From Tomocerus qinae (taxonomy: Eukaryota > Arthropoda > Collembola > Entomobryomorpha > Tomoceridae), in assembly GCA_020055645.1 (NCBI GenBank), contig CM034547.1:43726409-43790408 (forward strand): a stretch of DNA of 64,000 nt, given 5' to 3'. Position numbers and translations under genes: made by a program. Under the pieces are notes generated by a model. The model was not told the origin of the DNA. It did no database searches and worked only from the letters and a program-made list of their open reading frames with translations. Below are positions 63,092 through 64,000 of this stretch, in pieces. How positions within the stretch are numbered: the first letter of the stretch is position 1; every line of letters begins with the position of its first letter.

Positions 63092-64000
63092 GCTTTATTG
63101 GAGACTTGCATTTCATATAAATACTATGTACATACGACTTAGCACTTTAAACCATTACTTCCATATTATCCCTACTACTATTGTCAACCCTTGCAAGCCG
63201 GTAGATACAATCCACAGAAATCCCGCATATACATAGTGAGAACTCAGCCAGTTAAATGTCATAGGGAAAGACTTCACCGCTGAGTACTGTATAGAATGAT
63301 ACATACCCTCTTCTATATTCGTGATGTTCTACATGGGAGTGTTGTAGGCCGATCTAGCACTTCACGATTCAACATTCTGCTTTTGTTGTGAATGAGGCTT
63401 TTCCCCCTCAGTCAAAAGTACGCAACATGCGCTCGGTGAAATATTTTATTGCACCCGACCCGATAAATTGATTACAGATAGAAAGTGCACTCACTACATT
63501 ATGCATTGCACAGTCGGACATGCACGCTACTACAGCCAACCTTAAGACAAAATCTAACATCAAAAGATAATACCATTGTAGTCACAAAATTCTGGAAGGC
63601 ACGTGCTAAAATATTGCCTCTTTTTGATACGAAGATGAGTAGGAGGTAGTTGATGAGAAAAGTTCAACATTGACAATGTTTGGGAAAGGTGCTTCATTTG
63701 TTATACCTGCTTATTATTGTCAAAGATTTATCTCACAATTACCCAAACGTCTATTATGTATTATAGTAAAAACGTTTTCTGATCACCCTATTAATAAGTA
63801 TAGTATAGGGCCTAGAGAAGCAATTTAATGACAATCAGCATTACGTATGAAAAGTGAGCGATAGGCCGATAATGCAGGGAACACGTCAAGATAATGCAAT
63901 AACCTTGTTCTGCGATTCCACCTACGACTTCCTGTGTATTAAAAAGGAGAGGCATTTCCATCGAATCAATCTCCGGTCACGGAATGTCGCTACATTTATC
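63092..64000. other. non-coding end of window
   Basis: Nothing recognisable is present. If the cysteine-rich frame to the left is a gene on the minus strand, its promoter would be here; I see no convincing TATA/initiator pair. Confidence 0.4.

Noticed and set aside
1-64000. tRNA, rRNA, CRISPR or bacterial-type operons
   Set aside because: I looked for T-loop GGTTCGA-type patterns, regular spaced repeats and close-packed genes and found none that hold up; a tRNA scan was not possible here.

Overview
The window is AT-rich, gene-poor animal nuclear DNA, most likely from an arthropod with a fairly large genome. The signs are one spliced gene with many short GT-AG introns (73-186 bp), a Ty3-type LTR retrotransposon, a second LTR element with no coding capacity, and remains of a FLYWCH/MULE-type transposase. 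There is nothing bacterial here: no operons, no CRISPR and no ribosome-binding-site pattern. The species cannot be named from the sequence.

Layout. 1-24183 is essentially non-coding: many chance ORFs, one short tandem duplication near 10.5 kb and one weak exon candidate near 14.9 kb. 24184-28764 is a complete Ty3/gypsy retrotransposon on the minus strand. It has two identical 206-bp LTRs, a 5-bp target duplication TCTAC, gag, zinc knuckles, protease, reverse transcriptase, RNase H and integrase. Its reading frame is interrupted by single-base shifts. 28765-33379 is non-coding and holds an inverted-repeat pair near 30.1/30.9 kb. 33708-36543 is an intact 11-exon gene for a GMC-family FAD oxidoreductase (625 aa by my splicing), with a plausible TATA box and poly(A) signal. 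36715-44955 is non-coding and holds a diverged pair of dispersed repeats.

44956-51150 is a second, recently inserted LTR element of about 6.2 kb. It has identical 382-bp LTRs and a TATT target duplication, but no gag or pol. Its 5.4-kb interior is strikingly poor in C on the plus strand, contains small hairpins and diverged repeated blocks, and has good splice sites near its 5' end. This is the most unusual object in the window. 52320-53136 holds decayed exons of a FLYWCH zinc finger plus the N-terminal part of a MULE-type transposase. 53877-54098 looks like a genuine internal exon encoding a signal peptide and the start of an Ig-like domain. 62678-63091 (minus) could encode a small secreted cysteine-rich protein. 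The remainder shows no gene I can support.

The only confidently functional host gene is the GMC oxidoreductase. The two LTR elements have identical LTR pairs, so both are young insertions. One supplies its own enzymes in principle; the other would have to be mobilised by a partner elsewhere in the genome.
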